DNA from: CAYHPR01 sp964358895
Lineage (GTDB): Archaea; Micrarchaeota; Micrarchaeia; CABMEP01
Assembly (NCBI GenBank): GCA_964358895.1
Contig: CAYHPR010000005.1
Location: forward strand, 1 to 62,058
Reading direction: 5' to 3'
DNA: 62,058 nt
The notes under the pieces are model-generated. The model did not search any database and was not told the DNA's origin. It was given only the letters and a program-made list of their open reading frames with translations. The position numbers were made by a program, and so were the translations under genes. This document shows, piece after piece, positions 27,872 to 37,525 of this stretch. Numbering within the stretch: the stretch's first letter is position 1; each line of letters starts with the position of its first letter.

Positions 27872-28621
27872 ATGAAAAAGATGTTAGATCAGACAAAAAA
27901 TAGCGGACTTATCCGTTCACCAAAAGTTGCTTCTTCTAAACCTTTTCAATTGGCAGAAATTCCTCCAGAACATATGATGAAAGCCGTCAAAATTTATTCA
28001 GCACTTAATTTTGATCGCGGCACTATGCTCCATAGTATGCGTTGTGCAAATACTGCATACAAGCTTGCATCAGCACTCGAACTGCCTGAATTCGATCGAA
28101 GAGTTGCTTATCTTGTTGGGGCTTTGCAGGATGTTGGAAAGGAAAACTTGTTTAGAGAGCACAGACAGCTTATGGAAACTCCAAGAGATTTATTAACGGA
28201 GGAACAGAAAGACTTGATCAGGGCTCATGTTTCGAATGGTGAGAAGAAAACAAGGGATATATGCGAAGGATGGAGAGAGCGAGAAGCAGCTGCGGCAGGG
28301 GTTGGTTGTCATCATGAGCATTTAGACGGAAGCGGTTATCCCAATAAGCTAAACGGAGATCAAATCCCAATTAGCGCCAGGATAGTTACGCCAATTGATG
28401 TTTTCGATGCAATGATGCAGAAAAGACGTTACAGGACTTGGTCGATGACGAAAGAGGAAGCAGTTCATTATCTTGTTTATAGAAAAACTTGGTTCGATGA
28501 GCAGGTACTAAGAAAGTTAATTGAGATTATAGGTTATAATTTTGATAGTGTACTGTTGAACTTACCAAAAATGCTTAAAAAAATAAAAGAGTACGATATT
28601 CCTAGCGTTCCTAGTTTTTAA
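27872..28621 (+). CDS. HD-GYP-like protein with altered HD motif
   Basis: Residues about 50-235 match the HD-GYP phosphodiesterase fold: first His in LHSMRCA (54), RAHV (His119), CHHEHLDGSGYP (147-157) and IDVFDAM with Asp176. The defining HD pair reads QD (residues 86-87, ALQDVGK), so a metal-binding His is lost. The GYP loop is intact. In bacteria this fold degrades cyclic-di-GMP or similar dinucleotides; with Gln here activity may be weak or absent and the protein may be a sensor. TATA-rich sequence lies just upstream. It is 82 bases after ftsZ C. Confidence 0.82.
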   Translation: MKKMLDQTKNSGLIRSPKVASSKPFQLAEIPPEHMMKAVKIYSALNFDRGTMLHSMRCANTAYKLASALELPEFDRRVAYLVGALQDVGKENLFREHRQLMETPRDLLTEEQKDLIRAHVSNGEKKTRDICEGWREREAAAAGVGCHHEHLDGSGYPNKLNGDQIPISARIVTPIDVFDAMMQKRRYRTWSMTKEEAVHYLVYRKTWFDEQVLRKLIEIIGYNFDSVLLNLPKMLKKIKEYDIPSVPSF

Positions 28622-28622
28622 T

Positions 28623-30008
28623 TTAACTCTTCCAGAACCATGGAAGAACATTGAACAAAAATGCGATCATAATTGTATACGAAATAAGTTTAACTGCAGC
28701 CTTATTCTTAACTCCAATCTCAAACAGCCTGTATCCATCAAATGCAGCTACTGGAAGAAGGTTGATTATCCCGATAAAGAAATTCAGGACAGTAATCAGA
28801 CCTAATACGGTATAGATGCTTTTTATCCAAAGAAATTCATTTTTAATCGGTTGTGAGAGATAAATACCCATCCTTGCGTTTTCATCTGTTTTGACTATCG
28901 TTGTCCCTTTATCTGTGATCAATGTTACTTCACTATTTGGTTCAAATGTTTGCTTAACTTTGGAAAAATCATCAAATGAACTTATTTCAATTCCATTAGC
29001 ATATGCAATTTTCGTATCCATTGTCAATGGGGCACCTACTGATGAAATATTTCTAGCAAAACCAGACACCATCAGTTCGTTAGAATAAAAGTTAGGCAGC
29101 AGCAACAGCAGAGCAAAAGTCGGGATAAAGAAGACAAGTGTTGTAAATAGGTTTCCTGTCGATCCCGCAACTGCAACTCTTAGTTTATCTGCTTCTTTTC
29201 TTTTTTCCAACTGTTTTTCATCAATATCAACAAATGCACCAACTGGAATTATCCCAAATGTCAAAAATCCTGTTGACTTAATCTTAACTTTCGAAAGCAA
29301 TGCAGATACGCCATGGCCGCCTTCATGTACTATCAGAAGGGCAAGTAATGCAATTATTCCTTCGAATAATGGGATAGTTAGGCCTGGGATTATCAGTGAT
29401 ACGCCTGGACTTGTTCCAGCTAGTGCGACCGGACTGCCGGACAGAAATAATAAAATTGAGTAAAGAACTGAGAGTGCTTTGATAAGTAAGCTATAGATTA
29501 CGATTCCAACGAAACCAAAAATAAGTAATATTCCTAAAATAATATACACCGAATCCGATCCATTAGTAACTGCTTCGCCTTTTGGAAGTTCAATCAATGT
29601 TAATGCAATTGCAGGTAATGTCGGCATTATAATAAAGACAAAAACTGCAAGGACAACCAAAGAAGCAGCCATAATTTTTTTCGTCATATGTTTGAAAGCA
29701 AAAATCGAAGAGAGTCCAAAACTGATTCCTAATCCAATATCTGTTATTTCATTCCAATACTTGCCCAACAGCTGTTTCATTGCTTCGACTATTTTTATTC
29801 CTTCTTTTGTTTTTACCATTACAAAGCCATGCCACCCTTCCGCTTTGGTCAGACGGCGAATTGCAATACCTGTCAAAAGAAGAAGCAGAATTGCAGCTAT
29901 TCCCTTCATTAGTGCAGTTAAATCGCTAGTCACAAGATAGTAAAATCCCGTGAATGAGAGGATAACTAATAGTGCCAATTGAATTATCTCTGTTCTCAAA
30001 AACAGCAT
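28623..30008 (-). CDS. Site-2 protease family metalloprotease (M50), membrane
   Basis: This is a multi-pass membrane protein with the zinc motif VHEGGHG (HExxH) in a hydrophobic stretch, a PDZ-like domain in the middle, and the second metal-binding segment NLLPVAAFDGYRLF near the C-terminus. These define intramembrane site-2 proteases that release membrane-bound regulators or clear signal peptide remnants. The length of 461 residues and about eight helices fit archaeal members. It ends one base from the convergent HD-GYP-like gene. Confidence 0.9.
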   Translation of the reverse strand: MLFLRTEIIQLALLVILSFTGFYYLVTSDLTALMKGIAAILLLLLTGIAIRRLTKAEGWHGFVMVKTKEGIKIVEAMKQLLGKYWNEITDIGLGISFGLSSIFAFKHMTKKIMAASLVVLAVFVFIIMPTLPAIALTLIELPKGEAVTNGSDSVYIILGILLIFGFVGIVIYSLLIKALSVLYSILLFLSGSPVALAGTSPGVSLIIPGLTIPLFEGIIALLALLIVHEGGHGVSALLSKVKIKSTGFLTFGIIPVGAFVDIDEKQLEKRKEADKLRVAVAGSTGNLFTTLVFFIPTFALLLLLPNFYSNELMVSGFARNISSVGAPLTMDTKIAYANGIEISSFDDFSKVKQTFEPNSEVTLITDKGTTIVKTDENARMGIYLSQPIKNEFLWIKSIYTVLGLITVLNFFIGIINLLPVAAFDGYRLFEIGVKNKAAVKLISYTIMIAFLFNVLPWFWKS

Positions 30009-30087
30009 ATACTATTGTTGTACAGATGATTTTATATGCTTAATTATATGCTATTCCTTGGAGAAGTTTAGTCTGAGAGGTTTATCT

Positions 30088-30534
30088 ATGTCTGATTGTG
30101 AAGTTTGTGGAAGAACTGGTGCACGAATTGACTGCATAATTGAAAGTGCAAAGCTTAGAGTGTGTGAAAACTGCTCTAGGCTTGGTAAAGTTGTTTATGT
30201 AGAACGCCCTCCTGTGCTCGGTAAAGGGAATAAGATGATCAAAAAAGAATTTGAATTAGAACTTGTGGAGGATTACGCTGAAAGGATAAAGAATGCAAGA
30301 AATAAACTGCAATTGAATGTAAAGGAGCTTGCCTCTCTCATATTAGAAAAAGAATCATTTCTTGATGGAATTGAAAAAGAAACAACCGTTCCAACTGAAA
30401 AGACTGCAAGAAAACTTGAAAGATATCTGAAGATCAAGCTTCTGGAAGAAGTTCCAGCAGAAAGCTCAGCAAAAGGAAATTCAAAAAGGAACGCGGACAT
30501 CACACTAGGTGATGTAGTTGATATAAAGAAATAA
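30088..30534 (+). CDS. Multiprotein bridging factor aMBF1
   Basis: An N-terminal zinc ribbon (CEVCGRTG and CENCSR) is followed by a linker and an XRE-type helix-turn-helix (RIKNARNKLQLNVKELASLI). This is the exact layout of archaeal MBF1, a ribosome- or transcription-associated protein. The start at 30088 follows a GAGAGG ribosome binding site; an in-frame TTG 30 bases upstream is less likely. It is followed by FEN1 on the same strand. Confidence 0.9.
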   Translation: MSDCEVCGRTGARIDCIIESAKLRVCENCSRLGKVVYVERPPVLGKGNKMIKKEFELELVEDYAERIKNARNKLQLNVKELASLILEKESFLDGIEKETTVPTEKTARKLERYLKIKLLEEVPAESSAKGNSKRNADITLGDVVDIKK

Positions 30535-30604
30535 AAGATAAGTTAGTAAAAAAGAAGCAAAATAATTTAAGCAACGATAGTAAGCGTAAAAAAGAAGTGA
30601 TTTT

Positions 30605-31630
30605 GTGGGAGTAGATATCGGTTCAATTCTAGTTAAGCATGATATAGAGTTTGAATCTCTTTCAGGCTATAAGATAGCTATTGATGCATATAACACAATC
30701 TACCAGTTTCTTTCAATTATTCGACAACGTGACGGAACCCCTCTTATGGATAGCAGAGGAAAAATAACAAGTCATCTTTCTGGTCTTCTTTACCGTACAA
30801 CTAGAATGATGGAAATGGACATTAAACCAATTTTTGTCTTTGATGGAGAACCTCCAAAGTTCAAAGCTAAAACAATTGCAGCACGTTCTGCATTGAAAGA
30901 AGAGGCAAAAAGAAAAATGCAAGAAGCAAAGGAACGTGGGGAACAGGATCTAAAGACTTATGCTCAAGCAACTGTCAGAATCACTGACGAAATAATTAGC
31001 GAATCAAAACTCCTTCTAGAATTACTTGGTATTCCAGTTGTCCAAGCCCCTAGTGAGGGAGAGGCACAAGCATCTTACATGGCAAGAGAGGGACTTGTTT
31101 ATGCAGTCGGATCTCAAGATTACGACGCAGTTCTTTTTGGAGCTCCGAAACTTGTTAGAAACCTAACCTTGAGTGGCAAACGAAAGCTTCCTAGCAAAGG
31201 AATCTGGATCGACATCGGTCCTGAAATGATCGATCTTAACGAATCACTTGGTGCAATCGGTCTTGATAGAAAAAGGCTGATCTGGACTGGCATCATGATA
31301 GGAACGGATTACAATCCGGGTATCAAAGGGATTGGTCCTAAAAAAGGTCTGGACATTGCTAAAAAAGCCACATCGATTAAAAATTGCTTTGAGCTTGCTA
31401 AAGCATCAGACCAATACGAACATGAAACTGAGGAGATAGAACGATTCTTTATGGAACCGCCTTCAAAAGATCCTTCAATTAAATTCGGAGAAATACAAAA
31501 AGACAAACTTATTGACTTCCTCTGCGGCAAACATGATTTCTCAATCGAACGTGTCGAGTCAGCAATCACAAAAGCAGAAAAAAAACCATCCGACACGGGC
31601 CAGTCAAAACTCGAAGGATGGTTCGGATAA
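30605..31630 (+). CDS. fen: Flap endonuclease FEN1
   Basis: FEN1 removes 5' flaps during Okazaki fragment maturation and repair. The protein has the N-terminal nuclease region (AIDAYNTIYQFL, FVFDGEPP), the internal region (APSEGEAQASYMA, VGSQDYDAVLFG) with acidic metal ligands, and GTDYNPGIKGIGPK, a helix-hairpin-helix that binds DNA. The C-terminal QSKLEGWFG is a PCNA-binding box. GTG start with a GTGAT ribosome binding site just before. 341 residues, complete. Confidence 0.95.
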   Translation: MGVDIGSILVKHDIEFESLSGYKIAIDAYNTIYQFLSIIRQRDGTPLMDSRGKITSHLSGLLYRTTRMMEMDIKPIFVFDGEPPKFKAKTIAARSALKEEAKRKMQEAKERGEQDLKTYAQATVRITDEIISESKLLLELLGIPVVQAPSEGEAQASYMAREGLVYAVGSQDYDAVLFGAPKLVRNLTLSGKRKLPSKGIWIDIGPEMIDLNESLGAIGLDRKRLIWTGIMIGTDYNPGIKGIGPKKGLDIAKKATSIKNCFELAKASDQYEHETEEIERFFMEPPSKDPSIKFGEIQKDKLIDFLCGKHDFSIERVESAITKAEKKPSDTGQSKLEGWFG

Positions 31631-31646
31631 TCGATTTATTATCCGT

Positions 31647-33950
31647 TTATCTGCCCGCATAAACTAGATAGAACAGATATCCAATAATTATTACAAGTGG
31701 AATTGTAATTATATCTTCGTATAACGCAAAATTTCTCCAGACCCAAGATGCAGTCTTGAACCATGGTTGGTTTCTTTTTTCAATAAGACCGACAAGCTCC
31801 CTGAAGTATTCACGTTCACCTGCAGGCATTTTCGGTTCTTTGATTCTCTTGTATTCTTTCCCTTCTACAGTTTCAACTTCTTCCTGCTTGCCAATTTCTT
31901 TTTTAGCACTTTCATACCAAGGGGGCAGCGAGGATCTTTTTTTTCTAACTGCTTTCAGATAATCCGCCATTCTAATTTCACGATGCTTTCCTGTTTTCAG
32001 TGCTTCTAACCATGGAATTGCAGCGGCATCGTCGCAAATTGCCTTCATATCTGCAGCAGCATAACCATCCGTAGCTCTGGCCAGTCGGCCCCAACTGACG
32101 CCTTTTTCATTAGGCCTGTTTTTGGAATGGTATTGAAATAATGCTTCTCTAGACTTTTGGTCCGGTTCACCAACGTAAATAAGTTTTGTAAAACGACCAG
32201 CTCTTCTTAGTGCTGGATCTACATCCCACGGTGAGTTAGTTGCAGCAACAACAAGAACATTTTCATTTCTTGATTCAACTCCATCCATTTCGTATAGCAA
32301 TTGATTGACAGCCATTCTCATATATTGGCCACTTTCTTTCATCTGCTCTCTTTTTCCACCAAGTCCATCAATTTCATCTATAAATACAATGCATGGTGAA
32401 TTCTTTCGAGCAGCTTCAAACACGTTTCTAATATTTTTTTCTGTATTACCTACATACATATCAAGAACATCACTCAATTTAACATTCAGAAAATTGGCTC
32501 CGCATTCTCCTGCAGCTGCTTTCATGATGAATGTGTTATGGACTATAATCCCACTTCCAACAACAAACGTATGGTTGTGGTCAACTGTGAGATCATAAAC
32601 AAAATCATCAATCTCTTCTTTTCTTATTTCAGTTACTTCCTCCCAGATAAGATCCGAGCTGGAGAAGGAATTAGCCGTTTTATAGAGAAGCAGTTCTTTA
32701 TTGCTGGTCTCAGTTTGAACAAAATTCTGAAGAGCATTTAATGATTCTACCTGTGAAGGTGAGCCTACTTGGTTTAGTGCTGCAATATAAAAGCCAATTT
32801 CTAGGTCTTTTGCCTTAATCTTTCTAACTCCATTCTCATTGGTTATGAAAGGATGTTCTGGTGTAACACGTACTTTTCTTTTCGAACGAGTAATAACTTC
32901 ATATACTATTCCTTTGTACTTTTGTTGATAAGCAAACAACACCTTCTTTTTTTCCATAAGTAAAGTTTCTTTATTCAAAGACCAGACTTCGTACCCGGGG
33001 TTTTCAACAGCCCATTCTTTGTCACCTATAACTTCATAATAACGAGATTTAGACTTTTCATATAATTCTTTTATTTGTTTAAGTTCACCATTAGCCAGGA
33101 GAACAGTCGTGTCACCTGTCACACATTTCCCACAACCAGGTGGACCATAAAGAATAACTCCACCACCACCTAACTTTCCATATTTTCTTGCCAGTTCTGG
33201 GTCTTGCAACGGATAAACAATATATTCTCTGATCAGTTCCTTTACTTTTTCCATTCCCACAATATCATTAAAGTTCAGTTTCGGTTTCTGCATGAACTTA
33301 ACTGCGGCAACTCCTTCTCCTCCTGCACCAGATTCTTTTTGTGTCTTCTTACCTCTCGCTGCTTCTAGGTGTTCTTTTGCTTCTGCAAACTCCGGATTAA
33401 GTTCAACTGCTTTTTCATAATCTGTTATCGCATCATCAAACTTTTCCAGATACTCATACGCAAGGCCGCGTGCGTTATACGCTTCGCTGAAATTGGCATC
33501 TAATTCTGTAACTTTTGTGAAATTCTGAACAGCGGTTTCATAATCCTGCACGCATGCATACGCCAACCCTCTATTGTAATGTGCTTTGAGATAGTCTTTA
33601 TTCAGGCTTATTGCCTTATCATAATCTGCTATAGCCTTTTCAAATTCCTGTTTTCTGTAATAAGCATCTCCTCTGTTGTTATAGATTAGTGGATTGTCAG
33701 AATCAATATCCACTGCACGAGTGTAATCCTCTATAGCTTTGTCATAATTTTTTTTGTTGTAATAGCATAATGCACGATTGAAATAAGATTCCAAAAAATT
33801 AGGATTTAGTATGACAGACATATTGTAGCTTTCAATTGCCCTATCGTAGTCTCCTTGCTCATAATATTCGTTCGCTTTTTCGTAGTATGCAGTCGCGCTA
33901 AGAACGTCTTTTTCGCCTTTCCCTTCTGGAGTTTCTCCTCGATCTGCCAT
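31647..33950 (-). CDS. TPR-AAA ATPase-membrane protein, interrupted by intein
   Basis: The precursor has 767 residues and the mature protein about 570. In order: five TPR repeats (residues about 18-190), an AAA+ ATPase whose Walker A GPPGCGKT is split by an intein, Walker B VFIDEID, a second-region-of-homology Arg segment (RRAGRF), a C-terminal helical lid and a final membrane helix (IITIPLVIIIGYLFYLVY). The ATPase is of the CDC48/katanin/Vps4-like class. TPRs probably recruit partners at the membrane. The fusion of TPR, AAA and tail anchor is unusual; substrate unknown. Confidence 0.88.
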   Translation of the reverse strand: MADRGETPEGKGEKDVLSATAYYEKANEYYEQGDYDRAIESYNMSVILNPNFLESYFNRALCYYNKKNYDKAIEDYTRAVDIDSDNPLIYNNRGDAYYRKQEFEKAIADYDKAISLNKDYLKAHYNRGLAYACVQDYETAVQNFTKVTELDANFSEAYNARGLAYEYLEKFDDAITDYEKAVELNPEFAEAKEHLEAARGKKTQKESGAGGEGVAAVKFMQKPKLNFNDIVGMEKVKELIREYIVYPLQDPELARKYGKLGGGGVILYGPPGCGKCVTGDTTVLLANGELKQIKELYEKSKSRYYEVIGDKEWAVENPGYEVWSLNKETLLMEKKKVLFAYQQKYKGIVYEVITRSKRKVRVTPEHPFITNENGVRKIKAKDLEIGFYIAALNQVGSPSQVESLNALQNFVQTETSNKELLLYKTANSFSSSDLIWEEVTEIRKEEIDDFVYDLTVDHNHTFVVGSGIIVHNTFIMKAAAGECGANFLNVKLSDVLDMYVGNTEKNIRNVFEAARKNSPCIVFIDEIDGLGGKREQMKESGQYMRMAVNQLLYEMDGVESRNENVLVVAATNSPWDVDPALRRAGRFTKLIYVGEPDQKSREALFQYHSKNRPNEKGVSWGRLARATDGYAAADMKAICDDAAAIPWLEALKTGKHREIRMADYLKAVRKKRSSLPPWYESAKKEIGKQEEVETVEGKEYKRIKEPKMPAGEREYFRELVGLIEKRNQPWFKTASWVWRNFALYEDIITIPLVIIIGYLFYLVYAGR
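32535..33125 (-). mobile_element. Mini-intein in Walker A of the AAA ATPase
   Basis: The 197-residue intein starts with Cys after GPPGCGK (splice motif CVTGDTTVLL), has the VTPEHPFIT block with its catalytic His, and ends TVDHNHTFVVGSGIIVHN before Thr. It lacks LAGLIDADG motifs and is too short for an endonuclease domain, so it can splice but not home by itself. The insertion point between Lys and Thr of Walker A means the ATPase works only after splicing. Confidence 0.92.
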
Positions 33951-34009
33951 AATTGCCTTTCGAAAGATAAGCTTTTAAACATAAATAGAAAATCAACTTG
34001 TGAACGTCA

Positions 34010-34471
34010 GTGGTTAACCAAACAACTGTTTCTCCAGAGGAGTATTCAAGGCTTGTTGATGCAACATACAGCGAGTTTATGGATCTAAGCGCTAAGGCGG
34101 AGGAAGCATTTACGGATGCAGTTATTGCAATCCGTGATAAAAAGCCAATAGACCTGTGCAGGGCTCTTATCCTTAAATCAATTGAAGAGAGCAGCAAGGC
34201 TAGTTGGTTTTACATAAAAAGAAAACATAGTGATTATGAAGCATTCAAACCCCATGATACTGCGACGGAAATTAAATTTGAAGAACTTGAAAATAGGCTT
34301 CAGATCGAACAAGTAAATATAAACAAGGAATATACACAACTTCTACTATTAGCAAAAGATCATGAGTTGTTATCCAAGGTATTTGAGCAATATGACCGAC
34401 AGCAGAACAGGCTTTTTGGTCGATACAGAGGGGAGACGAATACGTTGCTATTAAAAACATTAGCAAGATAA
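34010..34471 (+). CDS. Unknown protein, 153 aa
   Basis: No family is recognised. It is a soluble, helical, charged protein without Cys clusters. GTG start, divergent from the TPR-AAA gene. The following membrane protein starts ten bases after its stop, suggesting cotranscription. Confidence 0.6.
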   Translation: MVNQTTVSPEEYSRLVDATYSEFMDLSAKAEEAFTDAVIAIRDKKPIDLCRALILKSIEESSKASWFYIKRKHSDYEAFKPHDTATEIKFEELENRLQIEQVNINKEYTQLLLLAKDHELLSKVFEQYDRQQNRLFGRYRGETNTLLLKTLAR

Positions 34472-34480
34472 TTGGTTTGT

Positions 34481-35584
34481 ATGGGTTTAACTGATTCAAT
34501 TAAATCGATGTTTATTGGCTTGTTTGTAGCTGTACTTGTTGCAGTAGTAACCTTGTTCATTCTTTCTAACACTGTTAAAAGCACTCTTCTAAGTCCTGAG
34601 TTTTATGAAACGCAGTTTGAAAAAGCAAATATCTATTCAAAGATTCAGGATGCACTCGTAGATCTGTTAGCTTCTTCTTTAACAAGTCAAACAGGTTCGG
34701 CACAGGGCAGCAGTCCTATTCCGGGAACAACTTTAACAGAACAGCAAATAAAGACTGAACTGAGAGCGGCCTTCACGCGAGACTGGGTTAAGACTGAAAT
34801 AAATCGTTTAGTAAAGGGATTTTTTGCATATCTGAACGGGCAAACAAATCAGTTTTCACTTTCTGTATCAGTTAAGTCGCGTCTTGTTACGGCAGCAACA
34901 TCCGTATTATCTAAGCAGTATCCTGAGCTACCCTCGACTTTAGTTAAAGAACAGGTTGAAACGGTCCTTCTAAAAGACATACCAGAACCTCTGGATCTAG
35001 CTAATCTTTTAGGCATGCAGAGTCTTAATTCGCAGCTAACGTCAGCAAGAGACGCTGTCCAAACATTTCGTAGCGTATCTGGATTGTTTCCAATTATAAT
35101 CATTCTATTAGTTGTCCTTATTTTCATCCTTATTCGAGACGTAGGCCAAACTGCAAAAACTATCGGCATTCCTCTTTTCTTATCTGCAATTCCCTCAGTA
35201 ATCTTAACTTATCTAGCGCCAACAATTCTCACAAGTCTCATATCTAGCTTATTGCCAGGAATAATTGGCACCCAGGGGGCACAACAAACAGATCAGTTAG
35301 GCACGTTGGTTTCTGACTTATCTAAATTCTTTGAGCCAGTGGTACAGGATCTCGGCGTCCAATACGTGTATCTGACAATTATCTCAGTAATCCTTATTGG
35401 AATCGGATATCTGTTGCCAATGATGGGCAAAAAGAAAGAAACTAAAGGGAAAAAAGATGATTCTGAAGAGAAAACAGATGAAGAAGAGGAAGTCGAGGAA
35501 GAAGACGAAGAAGAGACTGACGAAGAGGACGAAGAAGTAGAACAAAAAGAAAAGAAAAAGAATGGAAAGAAAAAGAGTAAGTAA
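34481..35584 (+). CDS. Membrane protein with acidic C-terminal tail
   Basis: No family is recognised. There is an N-terminal hydrophobic helix (FIGLFVAVLVAVVTLFIL), a helical ectodomain of about 170 residues, three to four more hydrophobic segments (from about residue 200), and a long Glu/Asp-rich then Lys-rich cytoplasmic tail from about residue 320. The overall pattern resembles archaeal proteins with an extracellular domain flanked by helices. The ATG at 34481 is used; an in-frame TTG at 34472 is possible. Confidence 0.65.
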   Translation: MGLTDSIKSMFIGLFVAVLVAVVTLFILSNTVKSTLLSPEFYETQFEKANIYSKIQDALVDLLASSLTSQTGSAQGSSPIPGTTLTEQQIKTELRAAFTRDWVKTEINRLVKGFFAYLNGQTNQFSLSVSVKSRLVTAATSVLSKQYPELPSTLVKEQVETVLLKDIPEPLDLANLLGMQSLNSQLTSARDAVQTFRSVSGLFPIIIILLVVLIFILIRDVGQTAKTIGIPLFLSAIPSVILTYLAPTILTSLISSLLPGIIGTQGAQQTDQLGTLVSDLSKFFEPVVQDLGVQYVYLTIISVILIGIGYLLPMMGKKKETKGKKDDSEEKTDEEEEVEEEDEEETDEEDEEVEQKEKKKNGKKKSK

Positions 35585-35669
35585 CTAAGTAACTTTTATA
35601 GCGTTTCAGCTCTTAAAACGTCTTTTCAACATCTTTTTAATTTTTAGTACAGAATATGGATTGAGAGTA

Positions 35670-37520
35670 ATGAAGATACTTACAACGCACGCAGACTTTA
35701 TTGAGTTCCAAGCACTTTCAAAAGCACTAAAGACAGCTGAAGAAGTGTCGATGGATAAAAAAAGAGTAGATGAATGTCTAGTCGTATTCAGTTCAATTGA
35801 AGACGGCGATACTCAGGAAGTTGTAGAACAGGCAAAAGCAGAAATAGTTAAGATTGCGAAACAAGTTAAGGCAGATAAACTTGTCATTTATCCTTTCGTT
35901 CATTTGTCATCAAAGCCAGCTAAACCTGACGTAGCACTTACATTCCTTAAAGAAATGGAAAAAATTGAAGGCTATCAAGTAAGCCGCGCACCTTTCGGTT
36001 GGTACAAATCATTTAATCTAAAAGTTAAGGGACATCCACTATCCGAATTATCAAGGACATTTGATCCATCAATTAAAGGGCCAGAGAAAGAAGTTATTTC
36101 TGATTCGTTAAAGGCTGAAGAAACACTTACAAGTAAACTTTATGTCTTAACACCAGATGGCGAAACAGTTGAAATCGACAAGTTTGACTTTACCGGTAAG
36201 GATGATCTAAAGAAAATGGTAGAATACGAACTGAAAAAATCTCGTGTCTATCAGCAAGAACCTCCACATATTAAAATAATGAAAGGACATAGGATTGTAG
36301 ATTATGAACCTGCGTCAGATCCTGGTCACTTTAGATGGCTGCCTGCAGGAGTTGTGATCAAACACACACTAGAGAAGATGATAACTGATTGGTGTGTTGG
36401 AATGGGTGCCTTACAAGTTGAGACGCCTATTATGTATGATCATGCACATCCTGCTCTTGCATCTTATCTTAATCGATTTCCTGCCAGACGATATGTTATA
36501 GAAAGTGAGGACAAAAAATTATTTCTAAGATTCAGTGCATGTTTCGGTCAATTTCTCGCACTTCATGATGCAGTTATAACTTATCATCATCTTCCACTGC
36601 GAATCTATGAATTGACCCATTATAGTTTCAGAAGAGAACAGTCAGGTGAGTTAGCAGGTCTCAAGAGATTACGTGCATTCACAATGCCGGATATGCATAC
36701 TCTTTGTGCAAACATAAACACTGCTAAAAAAGAATTCATTGTACAATATGAAAAGTCCCTTGAGTGGAATAAAGTTCTTGAATTAGAAACAGAGCTTGCT
36801 TTCAGAGCAGAGAGAGCATTTTTTGAAAAAAATAAAGACTGGTATGTGGGTATGATGAAAAAACTTGGTAAACCTGCATTAATAGAAATTTTTGATACGC
36901 GTTACGCTTATTTCATAACAAAATTTGAATGCAATTTTATAGATAATATGGGCAAAGCATCCACACTGTCTACAGTTCAGATAGATGTTGAGAATGCTGA
37001 GACATACGATATAAACTATGTTGACAAGGATGGAAGTAAAAAGAAACCAATCATACTTCATGCTTCAATCAGCGGAAGTATTGATCGAGTAGTATACTCA
37101 TTACTTGAAAATGAGGCCGCAAAAATAGCAAAAAATCAGACGCCGATGTTTCCTTTGTTTCTTAGCCCCATTCAAGTGAGAGTAATTCCATTTTCTCCAT
37201 TATCCAAAGATCATATCAAAGCAGCCAAGTCAATTTTGAGAAAGCTACAAAAAGGAAATATTCGGGTGGATGTTGATGATAGAAATGAAACCATCGGGAA
37301 GAGGATAAGAGATGCGGAAACAGAATGGATTCCTTATACTATCGTACTTGGAGATAGAGAAATTAAGGAAGGAAAACTTTCAGTCAGAGTTAGGGGTAAA
37401 AAAGATGTAGAAGTGACGGATATCAAAGCTTTGCTTAAACAGATCAAGTCGAAGATAAAAGATTATCCGACTGAACCACTTACCTTGCCAATTTACTTAA
37501 CTGAGAGGCCTTTAATTTAG
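35670..37520 (+). CDS. thrS: Threonyl-tRNA synthetase (archaeal type)
   Basis: This enzyme attaches threonine to tRNA-Thr. It has the archaea-specific N-terminal editing domain (MKILTTHADFIEF), the class II catalytic core with ETPIMYDHAHPAL, the LRFSACFGQF and YELTHYSFRREQSGEL segments, and a C-terminal anticodon-binding domain (LSPIQVRVIPFS). Length is about 616 residues. The ATG at 35670 is chosen over a TTG nine bases upstream because the conserved N-terminus starts there. Confidence 0.95.
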   Translation: MKILTTHADFIEFQALSKALKTAEEVSMDKKRVDECLVVFSSIEDGDTQEVVEQAKAEIVKIAKQVKADKLVIYPFVHLSSKPAKPDVALTFLKEMEKIEGYQVSRAPFGWYKSFNLKVKGHPLSELSRTFDPSIKGPEKEVISDSLKAEETLTSKLYVLTPDGETVEIDKFDFTGKDDLKKMVEYELKKSRVYQQEPPHIKIMKGHRIVDYEPASDPGHFRWLPAGVVIKHTLEKMITDWCVGMGALQVETPIMYDHAHPALASYLNRFPARRYVIESEDKKLFLRFSACFGQFLALHDAVITYHHLPLRIYELTHYSFRREQSGELAGLKRLRAFTMPDMHTLCANINTAKKEFIVQYEKSLEWNKVLELETELAFRAERAFFEKNKDWYVGMMKKLGKPALIEIFDTRYAYFITKFECNFIDNMGKASTLSTVQIDVENAETYDINYVDKDGSKKKPIILHASISGSIDRVVYSLLENEAAKIAKNQTPMFPLFLSPIQVRVIPFSPLSKDHIKAAKSILRKLQKGNIRVDVDDRNETIGKRIRDAETEWIPYTIVLGDREIKEGKLSVRVRGKKDVEVTDIKALLKQIKSKIKDYPTEPLTLPIYLTERPLI

Positions 37521-37525
37521 TTAAA

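Noticed and set aside
31647..33950. LAGLIDADG endonuclease inside the AAA-ATPase intein
   Set aside because: The intein is only 197 residues with no LAGLIDADG helices.
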